Shown: positions 1 through 12,947, numbered from the stretch's first letter. The stretch: 64,000 bases of DNA from Acacia acuminata (GCA_019022655.1 JAFJYI010000155.1:1674001-1738000), one strand, 5' to 3'. The notes: generated by a model from the letters alone, not told the origin. Translations and numbers: made by a program.

Positions 1-1318
1 ATCTTAAATATGCTAGGATAATTTTATTTACATGTTTTTATGGTCAAAATTGGCTTTATTTCGAAAAAATGATGAGGGAGGTCATATAGCAAAATTTCTG
101 GAAGAAAATCATCAAAGTAACGAAGTTTCGCGAAATTTCATCGGTTTCGGAATTTCTGGAGGCAGTGATGAAAACGCCAGAATTTCATATTGAAAATATG
201 GTCACAAAATTCTGAGAAAATTCATGGTTAAAATACACATATAGGTATTTTTAAATATGCCAAGAACATGTTAAAATGAGTTCTTTACAGTGAGATAAAA
301 ATCCTCAAAGTTAGGTTACGAATCTCTGGAAAAATTCTGGGAAGAGGTTCAAAACTTAAAATTTGGGAGTGATTCGTGTAATCTGGGCAAAGGTGATTAT
401 TTTTACTTGAAAATAGACATCCTAAGGATTCCAAAAAATTTTACGGATCCTCATTTCGATTTTTCTAGAATTAATTATGATTTTGCAAAGTTAGACGAAA
501 TGCTGCCCAGATTTGTACCAGCGTTGTTCTACGAATTTTGGGGGAATAAAGTGAAAAATAAATGTTCCAAGGGCAAAATAGTCATTAGTGGCCAAAATAT
601 CTCTTAGGATATTATTTGCGAATTAATAAATGCGAAATTACCATTATAGGATATACGTGATCACAATCCGACCGACGTACGTACCGCAATCACCGACAAA
701 GGTACGGACACGTACTGTAACACTAACTCTGATGTTTACTGTATACCTATATGTGATGGTTGTATTCATAGACTGAGATTCTATTTTTAAAAAGTTATTG
801 AGCATACATATACAGCTGTACACGAGTTATGGTATTGATAACGCCGTTGAGTTTTCCTAGCGCTGAGGACACGACCGTACATCGTGGCACTGGTGAATAG
901 TGCGAGACTATAATAACGTTCATATGCGGTGGTTGGCCGTGTTCGTTATTATCTTTCATATATGAATATTGCTGTAATATCATGAATAAACTGTCATACA
1001 TACTTGTTACATGAATATGAGGTTAATCGCTACACGAGGTTCAATGGGCATTGAACCTCGCTCTTACCATAGCTTCGGGATCCGGAGTGAACAGGATCGA
1101 AGACAAGGGTAAGCAGCAGGCGTAGGGGCTTGCTGAAGGAAAGTTTACTTTGATATGTACTTTACGATGTAGACATTTGAAAATTTTTGTATCGCTGTGA
1201 AAGCTCACACATACATTACAGTGGATGTTTATCAGTTACTTTTCAATCTAAAATTACTTCCGATGTTCAACTCTGATCAAAACGCGATGAAAACGTTTAC
1301 GAAAATTGGGATGTTACA
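1..1318 (+). mobile_element. Ty3/Gypsy LTR, 3' portion (LTR A)
   Basis: This stretch matches the solo LTR at 32244-34552 over many blocks: a block near 405-490, GGTACGGACACGTACTGTAAC near 700, TTTTCCTAGCGCTGAGGAC near 853, and the paired motif around 1025-1065. It ends in TGTTACA at 1312-1318, like the other copy. The 5' end lies outside the window. It is followed directly by the middle of integrase rather than by a primer-binding site, so the internal region was deleted or this LTR inserted independently. The small ORF at 407-607 is accidental, because the LTR is non-coding in its relatives. Confidence 0.8.
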
Positions 1319-2375
1319 ACCATGATGCGATCTGCGTGATTGTTGACCGATTAACTAAGTCAGCAAATTTTATCCCCATTAGTGTCAGCTATTCTCCGGA
1401 ACGATTGCGGAGATTTATATAAAGGAGATCGTGAACTCCATGGTATACCAAAGAGCATTGTCTCAGACAGGGATCCACGATTCACATCCCAATTCTAGCA
1501 AGCGTTACATGAAGCTCTGGGGACAAAGCTAAAATTTAGTACAGATTATCGCCCTCAGACAGATGGCCAATCTGAAAGAACCATATAGATGCTAGAAGAT
1601 ATGCTGAGAGCGTGTGTATTGGATTTCAAAGGGAACTGTGATCAATAATTTCCATTGGCTAAATTCGCATACAATAATAGTTATCGTACGAGCATACAAA
1701 TGGCTCCATTTGAAGTGTTGTATGGACGGAAGCCAGTCACCCATATGCTGGATAGAATTGTCCGAAAGAAGATTGTTCAGGCCAGATATTGTTAACCAAA
1801 CTTCTGAACAAATCAAATTAATGAAGAGGAGACTCCTATCAAAGCAAAGCAGATAGAAGAGTTATGTTGATAAAAGGAGGAGTCCTCTAGAATTCAAAGT
1901 TGGAGATCAAGTCTGTTTGAAGATATCTCCAATAACAGGTGTTGGTAGAGCACTCAAGAGGCAAAAATTAAGTCCTCGTTATATTCGTCCATTTGAGATT
2001 TTGGTGAAACGTGGACCAATAGCCTATCAAATGGCTTTACCCCTAAACCTGAGTAGACTCCACAACATATTCTATGGTTCTTAGTAAAAAAAGTACCAAC
2101 CATACCCTAAGCATATTACCGAGTATGAAGATGCGAACATTCGAGATTATTACACTTATGTTGTCGAGCCGGAGTGGATCATTGATCACCAAAGAAGCAA
2201 CTCAGACACAAAAGTATTCCGTTTGTGAAAGTGGTCAGGAAGGGACTAACTCCTCAAGAGGCAACTTGGGAAATGGAGGAAGACATGAAGATGAAGTATC
2301 TAGAGTTTATGGCTCAGAGTGTGCAAAATGTATAATAAATTTTGGGGACGAAATTTAAATTAACGAGGGGAGAAA
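1319..2375 (+). pseudogene. Ty3/Gypsy integrase and chromodomain-like tail, decayed
   Basis: Translation in shifting plus-strand frames gives the Gypsy integrase core from the VDRLTKSA motif (about 1345) through SDRDPRF (about 1468), YRPQTDGQSERT (about 1550) and LYGRKP (about 1720). After it come the GPIAYQMALP motif (about 2015) and a chromodomain-like tail with EPEWIIDHQ (about 2170) and LTPQEATWEMEE (about 2250). Stops and frameshifts interrupt every domain (for instance after 1415 and at 1495), so no integrase can be made. The polypurine tract GAGGGGAGAAA at 2365-2375 abuts the next LTR. The protease, reverse transcriptase and RNase H are absent. The order and the typical end sequence place it in the chromovirus branch of Ty3/Gypsy. 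Confidence 0.85.
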
Positions 2376-4836
2376 TGTGACATCCCAAATTCTGGGATTT
2401 GAAGTTAGAAATTTTGTATGGGAATTAATTGAGAAAGAAAAATCCTTTTATGGAATTAAGGACTAATCTCTAACACTTATCCAATATTTGCAATTAATTA
2501 GCAAATGATGTTATTGCAAATAAAAATATTAAAGAGGATCAAGTGGAATAATTTTTTTCATTGATCCCACAATACATATACATTCTCATGCAAGACCATA
2601 TATATACTCAACAACTCAATTAGCCCATTATTCTTCATTGGGCCTAAACCAAGTCCATTTCATTATTCTTCATTCTCATCTCATAGGGACAGCAAAAAAA
2701 TTGAACACGTAAGAGAGGATGAGATGCAGCAAAATCAAGCCTATTTAACCCATTCCTTCCTTCGGTCCAACAACACATGAGATGGAGAAAAAAAAATAAA
2801 AGAAAGAAAGAAAGAAAGAAGAAACACAAAACACACGAGATCATAACGCCATACTCCCTTGTCACCTTATCTCATTCGGCCAAGGCATGCAATCTTGGCA
2901 ATGAGAGATCCGCAAAGTGACATGCCTCTCGAGCTCCACACCATACTTCCCCGTTCCCTATTTTACTCATTAGCCTCCATTCAGCTAGAGAGAAAGTGAG
3001 AGACAGAGTCTAAAAGTAAAGAGAAACCAAGAGTGTGAGAGGCATAGTCGAGAGACTGAGAGTGAGAGTTTCTTGTTCTCATTCATTTCGCCATCAACTA
3101 GAAGAGGAAGAGAGAGACCGAGAGACAGAAGATAGAAGCCAAGAAAGAAATAGAAACCAGAGAGAGTGAGATAGAGAGGCACAGGCGTGAGACAAAAACA
3201 CAAAATAGAGACCAAGAAGCAACGGAGAGAACAAGGTGATCATCGTGTGCAAATCAACCAAATGAGTTCCTTAAGTCTTTTCCTTCTAGTTTTCTTGGCC
3301 TTAGTGTGATGGGTTTACGGTTTGGTCAAGAAGAAAGAAATTGAAACGAAACACCTCTGTTTTTGGACCGAAAATAGAGTAGTTTTGTATGCTTCCGTTT
3401 CATAGGAAAATGTCTGAGTTTTACCATGAAATTTGGGTAGTACATAGAAGATATCTTAAGCTTTAAAAAGAGCTAAAGATCACCCAAAATGGACATCTAT
3501 AAAGATAGTTCTGATTTTTCAAAGTCAGACATTGAACACTAGAAAATCTCAGTTTCTAGAAATGAACGAACATTTTCGGAATCGATTTTGAAATGGTAAA
3601 TGTTTTATTTTTTCCATGAAATTTTTTCTGAATATAGTATACATCTTGAGCTTTAAACTGAGTGAAAGAAAACCTAAATCGGATGTGTATAAAGGGAGTT
3701 ATGATTTTTCAAAGTTGATCTATGTGCACTGGAAAAAGCCAACCTCCAAAAATGACTAATCATTTTTGGGCTCTAGTTTGGAAAGGGAAAATTTTAGTTT
3801 TTCCATTAACTTTATTGTGTTAGTACTACACATAATAAACTTTAACATGAGTTAAAGAACATATTAAATGGACGCGTAGAATGAGAGTTGTGATTTTCCA
3901 AAGTTTAATAAAAAAATCTGGATAACTTCGTGTTCCAAAGTAATAGTGATCATTTTTAGGCAGCATTTTCATTATGTAAATGGTGTCCATTTCCCATGAA
4001 ACTTTCCATATTTTTTGTAGACATAAAGATCTTTATTTGGATAGGTAATTTGTAATTTTTTTTAGTTATGTACAAAAAGATATAAATTTTACAAATTGAC
4101 TTAAGTTTTGACAAGTACAATATGAACAATAGTGAAACTTTAGTATTTTGGAAATGATTTGAAAGTTTTTAACTGTTGTGATTATTTTTCTGTGAAATTA
4201 GACATGACAAGGGTAATGTAGCTTTTGGAAGCACATCATTTGGATTTTTGTGAATTTAATTATAAGTTTTCAAAGTTGGTGGAAAATTCTGGACAAAAAA
4301 ATAAGTAAACCAAAAATAAACTACAATAAAGTCAAAGATTAAAGACTTATCCTCTATGGATTAAAGAGAGACTTAAGGGACAAGGAAAACCCTTTTAATA
4401 ATTTAAAATTGTATTTAATATAATCCCTTACAAACATAAAAAGGGAATTAATAGTTATAATAGTCTTACTATAGGATATTGAAGGAAGTCTGAGTTTCTA
4501 ACGCCGAGGATTTTATAAATATTCGTGAAGTTGAGATTGATAGCTTAAACTCCTATTTCTTGTGTGTTTATATATGCCTCTTGTATTCATGTTTCTGTAT
4601 TTGTGGCTGGGTTTGTATGCCCAAGTCATGCATTTTATTCAGTTGGCTGTGGGTTATTGTGTTATATAATAATGCTGCATGTTTCTTTCCTAGCGCTGAG
4701 GATTTATGTCCATGGACATGCATAGTTAGCACTTGTATGTGCTTTTTCCGTTAACGATATATGTGTTGTGTTCTATGTAGATTGGTTGTGATGCGTTCCC
4801 TGAATGCTATTCTTTTATTCTGCAATATATGGAATA
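2376..4836 (+). mobile_element. Ty3/Gypsy 3' LTR, first segment (LTR B)
   Basis: The LTR begins TGTGACATCCC immediately after a polypurine tract. It carries the family markers seen in the other LTRs, such as TTTCCTAGCGCTGAGGA near 4688 and ATGTGTTGTGTTCTATGTA near 4760. It breaks off at 4836, where CACTA A starts, and the matching downstream LTR sequence resumes at about 32090. This segment contains a strongly purine-rich tract and no gene. Confidence 0.8.
2788..3235 (+). repeat. Purine-rich low-complexity tract in LTR B
   Basis: A run of GAAA units lies near 2800-2825, and from about 2979 to 3235 the plus strand is mostly GAGA and AGAGAGA. LTR C has a comparable purine-rich tract (32825-33000). 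The reverse-strand reading frames here are low-complexity artefacts. Confidence 0.7.
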
Positions 4837-5950
4837 CACTACAAAAAAAGACAATTAGTAGCGGTTAAAATGGCATATTAGTAGCTGTTTTTGGCACTAC
4901 TAATGACATTTGTAGTGGATGGGTCAACCGCTACAAAATCTACCGTGGCAAGCTCATTTGTAACAGTTAAAAAAAAACTGTTACTACATAAACCTTGACA
5001 GCTACTGTATCTGTAGCGCTACACATAACCGCGACTATATAAGGTCGTTGACTTCTTGTTTGAACATTAGTCGCCGTACAAAAACCGCTACAAATTGAAT
5101 TTGATCACATTTGTAGCCGTCAAATAACCGCTACTAATATTCCCGCCCAATTTTGGAAAAAAATTTTCCGCCAATTCCTTATAATATTTTGTAGCGGTTT
5201 CTAACCGCTACAAATATATCCCGCTTTTTTTTTGAAAAATTTTGCCGCCATTTTTTCTGTATTTTATATTTGTAGCGATGATGAACCACTACAAAATATT
5301 TCCATGTTCGTATATTTAGTCGTGTTCGTAGTTAGATAACCGCTACAAATGGATGAAATTGAAAAAAATAGTTATTATAGAGTAATTAAGTAATTATTGT
5401 ATTATTAATAATTTATATTTTTATTGAAAATAAATGATATTAAAATATGATATCTGATTATATAAGGTAATGAGAATATGTAAGTATAATAAGAACTAAT
5501 TATAAATGAATTAAAATAAAATTAATCCTGAAAAATATGTGTGTGAAAGTGGATTGAATAATGTATGTGAAAGTATAAAGAAAGTTGAAAAATAGACGTA
5601 ATATAACTATAAAATAACAATAGTCAAGTATCACAGATTAGAATAAAAAAGAAATATTTTGATAATCAATAGATTTGATCCGGTTGAATGGAACTTACCC
5701 CCTTCCAACACCTAACCTCTTTTAGAAATCGTAAAAAAATGAGAGAAGACGGAGAGAAAACATGTGTAGAAAGGGAAACCGAAGCATATTAAATGAGGTT
5801 TGATGGGGGTATTTATTTTGATATCTCGCGCATCAATTTGTAGTAGTTAAGGTATCGCTTTACGTAGTGGTTGTATTTAGTAGCGGTTAGTGTTGCGACT
5901 TTTGTAGCGGTATGTTTTTTGTAGCGGTTATAAAACCGCTACGAGATAGT
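4837..5950. repeat. Left terminal and subterminal repeat array of CACTA A
   Basis: The words GTAGCGGTT, TAGCGGTTA and AACCGCTAC recur in both orientations from 4857 to 5350 and again from 5838 to 5945. A gene-free AT-rich spacer lies between about 5360 and 5820. In characterised CACTA elements such words bind the TnpA protein; that role is inferred here. The array ends before the 3' end of the transposase gene. Confidence 0.8.
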
Positions 5951-8835
5951 ATTATGGTTTTTTTTTAAAAAAATAATAATAAGATTACATCGTAGCATAT
6001 TATTTTCTCTCAATCCTCGTCACCATCCCTACAAAGAAAGTTTGTAAAAAAATGTTACGTGTAAGTTGAATATGTTTGTACACAAATAAAACTTTAGTTA
6101 AATGTTATTATTTCATAACGCGTATATTAAAAAACGTACCAAACTATAGGTAAATTGTCATCACCGTCTGGGAAGAAGTTTTAGAAATAGGCGGGCTAGA
6201 ATGGCTCACAATCATAGGTGACGTTATCACCATCGCCCATGTTGTAAAGGTCCCAAGGCTTTAAGTGAACCACCATATTCCAATCCTTGTGCCTCTCATC
6301 GGCGACAAAATAAACTTGATAGGCCTCTGAGGCAAGAATATACGGCTCGTCATCTTCAGAGTGATCGGTGTGAATAGGCTGGGAGAAATTCACGGATGTG
6401 ATGCCTAAGTCGTCAATCGTGAGTCCCCCGGATGTTGTCGTATTCGCCCACAAACACTTGAACAGCGTCACCGAGAAAAGGCCTTGGTAAGTTATCCTGA
6501 CCACATCAAGCAGCTTTCCATAATACGGGACGTCGCCGAACTGCATGTTCCCGTCACTGCTGCTCACATAACTCCTCGTCCCAAACGTGCCATATACACC
6601 CGAGTTTCGGGTTAGCAATCTGATCTCGTGAAACGGTGCAAAACTTGAAACCATTGACATTGTATGCCGTAAATCTTTGGGGTGTGGTCAAGCGGGCCAA
6701 GTGCGAGAGCTGTGAATTCTGATGATTGCGGGTTGTGGTCATTCATTATTCTCCTCCTAAACCAACCCGGGGATTCTCTGTGGACCTTTCTATCAATTTC
6801 GGAGGATGTTTATGTACGGATCCACAGTTGACGCTTCACTTGACTCCTGAATTCCCTGCAATTAAACATGCGATGACGAGCATGAAATGTGAGTATAAAA
6901 TGTATGAAAATATATAGGATAACATATATATATGTTTGCAATCCTTACTGAAGGTACGGTTCAACTTTAGTGCAATTAATCAAGACATGTCTATGTGCTT
7001 GGATCTTCTCAAATGTCGTGAGTTTGAAGTTCTCAGTTCCTCCAACTGGTTTACCAACACGAGGGACTAACAACTCTATTGCTGATGGCTCTGGTTTTGG
7101 CTCTGGACAATTGTCTACACGAGGCGGTCGATTAAATGACGTCTCAATGTTATCAAAGTACTTGGAACAAAAATACAATAACTCATCCCCAATATAACCT
7201 TCTGCTATTGAACCTTCAGGCCACGCCTTGTTCCTCACGTAAGATTTCAGTTTCCCAAGAAACTTATAAAGTAATGAAGGAAAAATGTCGATACATCAAT
7301 GGTTAAACGCGCGACGAGAGGAGTAATGCTAAAGTAATTAATTTTAAATGAGTACCTCTCAATAGGATACATCCATTAGTAGTGAACTGGGCCAACAAGC
7401 TTGGTTTCATGAACAAGGTGTACTGTCAGGTGAACCATGACCATGAAAAATGACGGAGGAAAGATCATCTCCAAATGGCACAACGTAAGAATGATTTTTT
7501 GTTGCAGCTGGTCGAGCTCCTCCATGATCAAAACCTTGGAACACAGCTTCCGAAAGAAAGTACAAAGCTCGACCAAAATGATCGACACATCGAGAGGCAA
7601 CGTATTTTTTATGGCCAACAAGTAAGCTGCGCATGAGCACATGTGAGTCATAACTCTTCAGCCCAAAGAACCTTTCGAGCTCGCACGTCAACACATCGTG
7701 AAATGTTGCTCGAATACTAGTCAGGAACTTTTATTTTCTTCAACGTCGCGAGGAAGATTTCCTTGTTCAGTTTTGTCAGGGTGAATTTTTCCGGTTGAAA
7801 TCTGTCATGCTCATCCGGCCACGCGTCTCCACGAGCACCTATCTCCTGTAAATCTTTCCTTGCTTGAAGATGATATTTTGACTTGCCTGGTTCGTTCATA
7901 ACCGTGTACAACACATTGTCACACACGTTCTTTTCAATGTGCATAATATCTAAACTGTATCTGAGCAAATTATCTTTCCAATATAGAAGATAAGTGAAGA
8001 AGACGCTTATCTTCCGCCATTGCTGGGGCACAGAACCAGAAGCCCTGGTAGTCTTTGTCCCGACCTTTGCTGGATCGTCTTTTTTCCCATACTCAAATTC
8101 AACATCCACAAGCTGCTTTAAGATTTCTGCACCGGATAAATTTTGAGGAGGTCCTCTTTTTTCCTGTTGCCCATTGAAACGATTGCGTTGCAACCTAAAC
8201 CTGTGCGTACCATCGAGAAACCTCCGATGACCCATGAAGCACACCTTGCGACTATGGGGAAGGCACACTGAGTCAGAGTCAAAATTGTAAGCCTGACACG
8301 CAAGGCCAGTATGCACATTCCACTTGGATAATGTTCCAAGTCCAGGGAAGTCACTGATAATCCACATCAACGCTGCACGCAAGTTGAACATGAAGATGGA
8401 ATATCACCTAGAGGGGGGGTGAATAGGTGATTCGTGAACTTTTAAACTCTTTTCTTTTGTATGAACAAAATAGAGACCAATAAGATAAAAGGACACAAGA
8501 AGGTTTATACTTGTTTGGTCAAAACTCTGACCTACGTCCAATCCCCAGAACACCTGGGATTCCACTATGTTTCAGAAACGATTACAAACTCTGTAAACGA
8601 AGGATGGTCACTCACTCTCCACTCCCCCTTATAAACTGTAATCAATACACCCTCTCTTAAGGTTCCTTAACCTTAAGATACAATCTCAATAATGAAATGA
8701 AAGTTTAAATACTCCTCACGAGTTGATAACTAATGATCACTGAAGAACAATAAATGATATAGAAGAAACAGTAAATGGAATTAATCTCAGAATGATTGCA
8801 CAGCGTTTCGGTAATTGGCAAATTGAATGCTCTCG

Positions 8836-8846
8836 CTATTTATAGT
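8836..8846 (-). promoter_or_regulatory. Predicted TATA box of LTR S1
   Basis: The minus strand reads CTATAAATAG here, preceded by an AACAGTCATTAAT box that also precedes the TATA boxes of S2 and S3. This is the expected U3 promoter of the LTR. Promoter activity is inferred. Confidence 0.6.
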
Positions 8847-9281
8847 TGATGCAATTAATGACTGTTGGTGAGCTTCATGGAATAGCCGTTTAAAGACTCG
8901 GATATGTCCGTTACTCTGGTGAAGCGTTCGTCAAGAAGTCCTCTGGTGTGAGTGGTATGACTTGAAGATTTTGTTCGACATTCTCTTTCATTCTCTTGAT
9001 TGTATCCGTTGTGAGATGGCATTTAATGCCAACTTGGAGAATATCGATTACTCGGACAATAGATCTCCGAGAATATCCTATTTAGGTAGGAGCATTTAAT
9101 GCTCGACAAATGCGATTGATTTATTCAAATTCACCGGTAACTTATGCCTAAATGATCTGAAACTCATCAACAAATTGGTTAATAGCATTTGGTAAACAAG
9201 ATTAATAATATACAGAAGAATATTTAATCCAGTCAATGATTTATGAAGTTCGAACACGGTGATTTTCAAATCAGTATGAAG

Positions 9282-9860
9282 TTGCTCGAGCAAAGATCCA
9301 AGCTTGCTCGAGCAAGCTCCCTTGAAATGCAAAGGAAAGTATGCTTGCCCGCGATGCTCGAGCGAGTTCTCGGCTTGCTCGAGCATGTTGCTCGAGCATG
9401 AAAATTTCATGCTCGGGCAAGCTCTTTTGAATCGCCTATTTTCATCTCGCTTCATTTGTTGCTCGAGCATGCTTTTTAGCTTGCTTGGGCAATATGCTCG
9501 AGCATGAGCAAAACCATGCTCGGGCAACCTCTTGTTATACTGAAGGAAGCGCCTGCTGCTCGTCCTTGCTCGAGCAGCATTTTGGCTTACTCGAGCATGA
9601 TGCTCGAACACGCGAGTATGCTTCCAGTAGGGCAAAGATCTGAGGTTTCTCGATGTTGCTCGAGCAGCCTTTAAATCTTGCTCTAGCAAAGTGCTTGAAA
9701 CATGCTTTTGTTCCCTCGAGTATGCTTTCATCGGCCTGATTTTTCTCGCAAAGCACGATGTTGCTCGAGCACACTTTTTCTTGCTCGAGCAAGGTTTCTT
9801 CAGAACACTACTGATTTACCTTTCATACATCATTGCTCGAGCAAACTTAATTCTTTGCTC
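9282..9860. repeat. Array of TGCTCGAGCA palindromes in LTR S1
   Basis: About eleven exact GCTCGAGCA words lie in under 600 bp, with many one-mismatch forms (GCTCGGGCA, ACTCGAGCA, GCTCTAGCA, GCTCGAACA). Spacing is irregular, from about 14 to 100 bases. The open reading frames across it on both strands (9096-9792) are by-products of the repeated word and are not genes. Confidence 0.9.
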
Positions 9861-11280
9861 GAGTAACATTCTGAAAACTTCATTATTAGATTTAGCCAAG
9901 ATCTTTTCTTATCTTTTTCATACTTAGGAATGTTAGCATCAAAACACAAAACACATGAGCCAACAGAACAGTGTCTTCTCGTGTGCATCATACGTCTCGA
10001 AGCCTACATTCCACAACTCCATCAACTCCTTGATAAGTGGTTGGAGGTACACATCGATGTCATTTCCCAGTGCCTTTTTTCCTGGAATGATCATGAGCAT
10101 AATGAAGGAGCTTTGTTTCATACACATCCAAAGGGGCATGTTGTAAGGTATCAAAACAACTGGCCATATACTATAGCTTGTGCTAAGATTCCCAAACGGA
10201 TTAAAGCCATCGGTCACCAAAGCAAGACGAACATTTCTAGGGTCCGCCGCAAAATCAGGAAAGTCTAAGTTGAACGCTTTCCATGCTTCACCATCCCGTG
10301 GATGTTTGAGTTTACCATCTTCGTTCTTGTCAACTTCATGCCACCTCATATGCTCAGCTCTCTTTGACGACATAAACAATCTTTGTAACCGAGGTTTTAA
10401 AGGAAAGTACCTTAGAATCTTTGCAGGTTTCTTCTTCTACTTTTTTCCCTTTCGAACTGTCCTAAACCTTGAAATGTGACACTTCTTACAAGTCTCCCTC
10501 CGAGCGTCCTCTCCCCAATAAAGCATACAGTCGTTGGGGCAAGCATCGATTTTTTCGTAGTTCAAGCCTAATCTGGTGATTATCTTCTTGGCCTCGTAGA
10601 AGGTTGTAGGAATGTCCACGTCAGGGAAAGCATCTCATAGAAATTCCAGCAACATCAACATTGCCTTATCAATGATCCTACACAAGCACTTGATATGTAC
10701 AATTTCATCAGAAAAGATAATTTTGAGTATTTCTGACAACCTTGATGCAAAGGACAATCGCTCTCATCCATGAGGTTGAAAAATTCCTGAGCTACTTCAT
10801 TCCTTAAGAAAACAGGTTCTGGACCCTGAACTTCTGCCGTGAAGTTGTCATCTTGAACACCAAAAGCATCGCGAACAGCTTCATTAATCAGATCATCTTG
10901 ATCTACTTGATTTCCTACTTGTGAGGTTCGAGGAAGATGATCCCCATATCTCATACCACGTTTCTCACCATGAACTTCCCAGAATGTATATGCTTCGAGG
11001 AAAGGCTTCACAAGAAGATGTTTCATCGCACCTTCTCGTGTTTGCCATTTCTTAAACTTACAACGACAACAAGGACACATGATTTTGCCATTAATGCTAG
11101 CATGAGAGAAGGCAAAATCTAAGAAAGTTTTCAATCCTACTAAATATACGGGAGAACTGTACGGTAGCTTGATCCATGACTTATCCGTATGTAGTAAACA
11201 AAGCTAGGATAGAATATAAATGTAGAGACAATGTTTAATTACCTTCATAGAAGAACTTGAGATCTTTAAATGCAACATGG

Positions 11281-11535
11281 AGTACTTTGTAGCGGTTTTA
11301 AAACCGCTTCAAGAACCGCTACATATATAAAATACATTTAGTAGTGGTTACGTGTCCGCTACAAATTTGAATTCAAATTCCCACTAGATATTTGTCACGG
11401 TTGGGGAACCACAAGATCGTAACACAAAGACATTAGTTGAGGTTACTCATACCAACCGCGACAAATATTATTAACCTTTATTTTATTCAGTTTAAAATTC
11501 AAATTTGTAGCGGCGGTTTCCAATTAACTGCTACA
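11281..11535. repeat. Internal copy of the CACTA A subterminal array
   Basis: The words GTAGCGGTTTT, AACCGCTAC, TAGTGGTTA and GTAGCGGCGG occur here in inverted pairs, just upstream of the tnp2 start and downstream of the second gene. Such arrays normally lie at element ends, so this is an internal duplication, a shared regulatory region or the scar of two joined elements. The next 230 bases (11536-11766) are AT-rich with nothing recognisable. Confidence 0.75.
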
Positions 11536-11766
11536 AATGTTAATTTTAAATATTTATTCACTAATTATTAATTAATTATTTTCAATAAATATTTTATCGA
11601 CTATAATAAATTAATTTCTCAAAATATATTTTTCATTACATATTGTTATATATTATAAGTAACATTAATAACCTAATATAAATGAAATATAAGTAATGAA
11701 ATAGTACTCCAAATAACATAAAAAATAGAATAAATATCTAGTGGTACAAAATTGTATGTGAAAATA

Positions 11767-12331
11767 AAAACTAATTATCAGGAGCCCGATGATCGGGTCC
11801 CGTCTCGGGGGGCTCTCTTAGGGGGCATGTGCATGACCAGAGGTAACAACGCCTCGTCTTCACTAGCGATAGGACGCGGATCGGGATCCTCGTACACGAA
11901 CGAATGGGGAGGCGGGGGTAGTCCTCGTAGATCAACGGAGGGGGAGGCTCGGGAGATGGAAACCGTCTATGAGGTAACAACTCTGTCAAGGCCCCGGCAA
12001 CAACATCCCAGCTCTGCCTCCGAAGAGCGTACCAACGATCGTATATGTCCTACATGCGCCTATTCCCGGCCTCATCAACGTCCCTCTGTGCAGCAACCTG
12101 CTCGGCAACCTGCACAACAACTTTATCAGCAATTAAAGCATCAACCTCCTCTAGTAGTGGCCTTCTCAAGCCGGAGGTTCCTGGCCGAGCGGCCAGGCCT
12201 TAATGTACACCATGCTAGGCCTGGTGCCTAGCCCAAAGCCCCTAACGCGACCAGGATGCTCGACTAGGCCCACAGCAGCTTTCAATGGGGCCGTAGGATC
12301 CAAAGACCCCTGTGATTCTGGGGCCTGCGAG
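11767..12331 (-). pseudogene. CACTA A Transposase_24-like gene, C-terminal block
   Basis: The minus strand from 12331 encodes a proline/glutamine segment (QAPESQGSLDP), then RVRGFGLGTRPSMVY, a motif typical of the C-terminal part of plant PTTA/En/Spm Transposase_24 proteins. A frameshift near 12165 leads into a helical EEVDALIADKVVVQVAEQ region and a proline-rich tail ending at 11771. The hAT element at 12332 separates it from the middle block at 16666. At least one internal stop and shift make it non-coding today. These proteins bind CACTA subterminal repeats in better-studied elements; that role is inferred. Confidence 0.72.
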
Positions 12332-12947
12332 TAAGGGTAGAAACAGGCCAGGCCAGGCCAAGCCTGTTATGTAGGGAAGCGGCCTGAGCTGGCCTGTGGC
12401 CCGTAATGAGCTTATTTTTAGGTCCGAGCCGGCTGGCTTTGTTAAGAAGCCTTTTTTTCAAAATCCCGTACCTAGGCTAACCAGCCACAGCCCCAAGGAA
12501 AACAGGCCGAAAAATGGCCTCCCACGTTTTCTGTGTCGAAAACAGCCTCCTGTTTACAGGCCAAAAACAGGCCTAATTGATTAAACAGGCCAAATTTACA
12601 ACAACATAACAGATTCTACAACAGCATAAAAAATGAAATCAAATACAACATCCAACATCAACATACAAATTAAACATCCAACATCCCATGAATAAAGTTT
12701 ACAACATCCCACCAAGTTACCAACATATAGATTCATCAAAGAAAATAATGAAGTAAAGACTATGGATACTAGTAACATACCTAACTCACACAAACTCTTT
12801 CTTGGCAGTGGGTATTTTTTTATCAATGGTAAATATCAATTCCTCTTGTTAGTTCTCTAAGGGTTTTGATGATAACTGACAATTGTAAACAAGATTGAGT
12901 ATAGTTGGAATTTATTGTTTTCAATCTAAAACACTCAGGCTTCGCCA

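Larger units (their letters stand above)
8394..9953 (-). mobile_element. Solo LTR S1 inside the tnp2 gene
   Basis: On the minus strand this 1560-bp unit starts TGTTTTGTGTTTTGATG and ends ATATTCCATCT. It is flanked by a 5-bp duplication, plus-strand CATGA at 8389-8393 and 9954-9958. Removing the LTR and one duplication joins the tnp2 reading frame exactly (TYDA side to FNLRAALMW side). The ends are TG...CT rather than TG...CA, a known non-canonical class among Copia LTRs. It contains a palindrome array, a TATA box and the CACCCCCCCTCTAGG block near its 3' end. No internal retroelement domain is present, so it is a recombination product. Confidence 0.92.
6196..11180 (-). pseudogene. CACTA A tnp2-type transposase, interrupted and frameshifted
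   Basis: Read on the minus strand, the domains are in the usual CACTA order. The Transpos_assoc domain comes first (11180-10900), with a DKSW motif and the CPCCRC cysteine cluster. The tnp2 core follows (10619-7717) with MRWHE, PRNVRLALVTDGFNPFG, TYDA, LDIMHIEKNV and LKSYDSHVL. DUF4218 covers 7694-7376 (PPSFF, HLTVHLV). A short EGSIAEGY segment (7238-6945) and DUF4216 (6745-6196, GVYGTFGTRSY, DEPYILASEA) close it. It is broken by the solo LTR at 8394-9953 and by several stops and shifts, for example near 10640, 7700 and 6650. The conserved DKSW start motif has no ATG near it in frame, so the start is also lost. The family catalyses excision and integration of the element in the nucleus; this copy cannot. 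Confidence 0.9.

Noticed and set aside
7437..7625. Plus-strand frame inside the tnp2 region
   Set aside because: Antisense shadow of the DUF4218 coding sequence.
9096..9792. Long reading frame with repeated LEQ, CSS and ARA words
   Set aside because: It translates the TGCTCGAGCA repeats; similar frames exist on both strands and it overlaps LTR sequence.
9282..9860. CRISPR-like array of short palindromic repeats
   Set aside because: Repeats are about 10 bp with irregular spacing, inside a plant LTR with target duplications; there are no cas genes and no uniform spacers.
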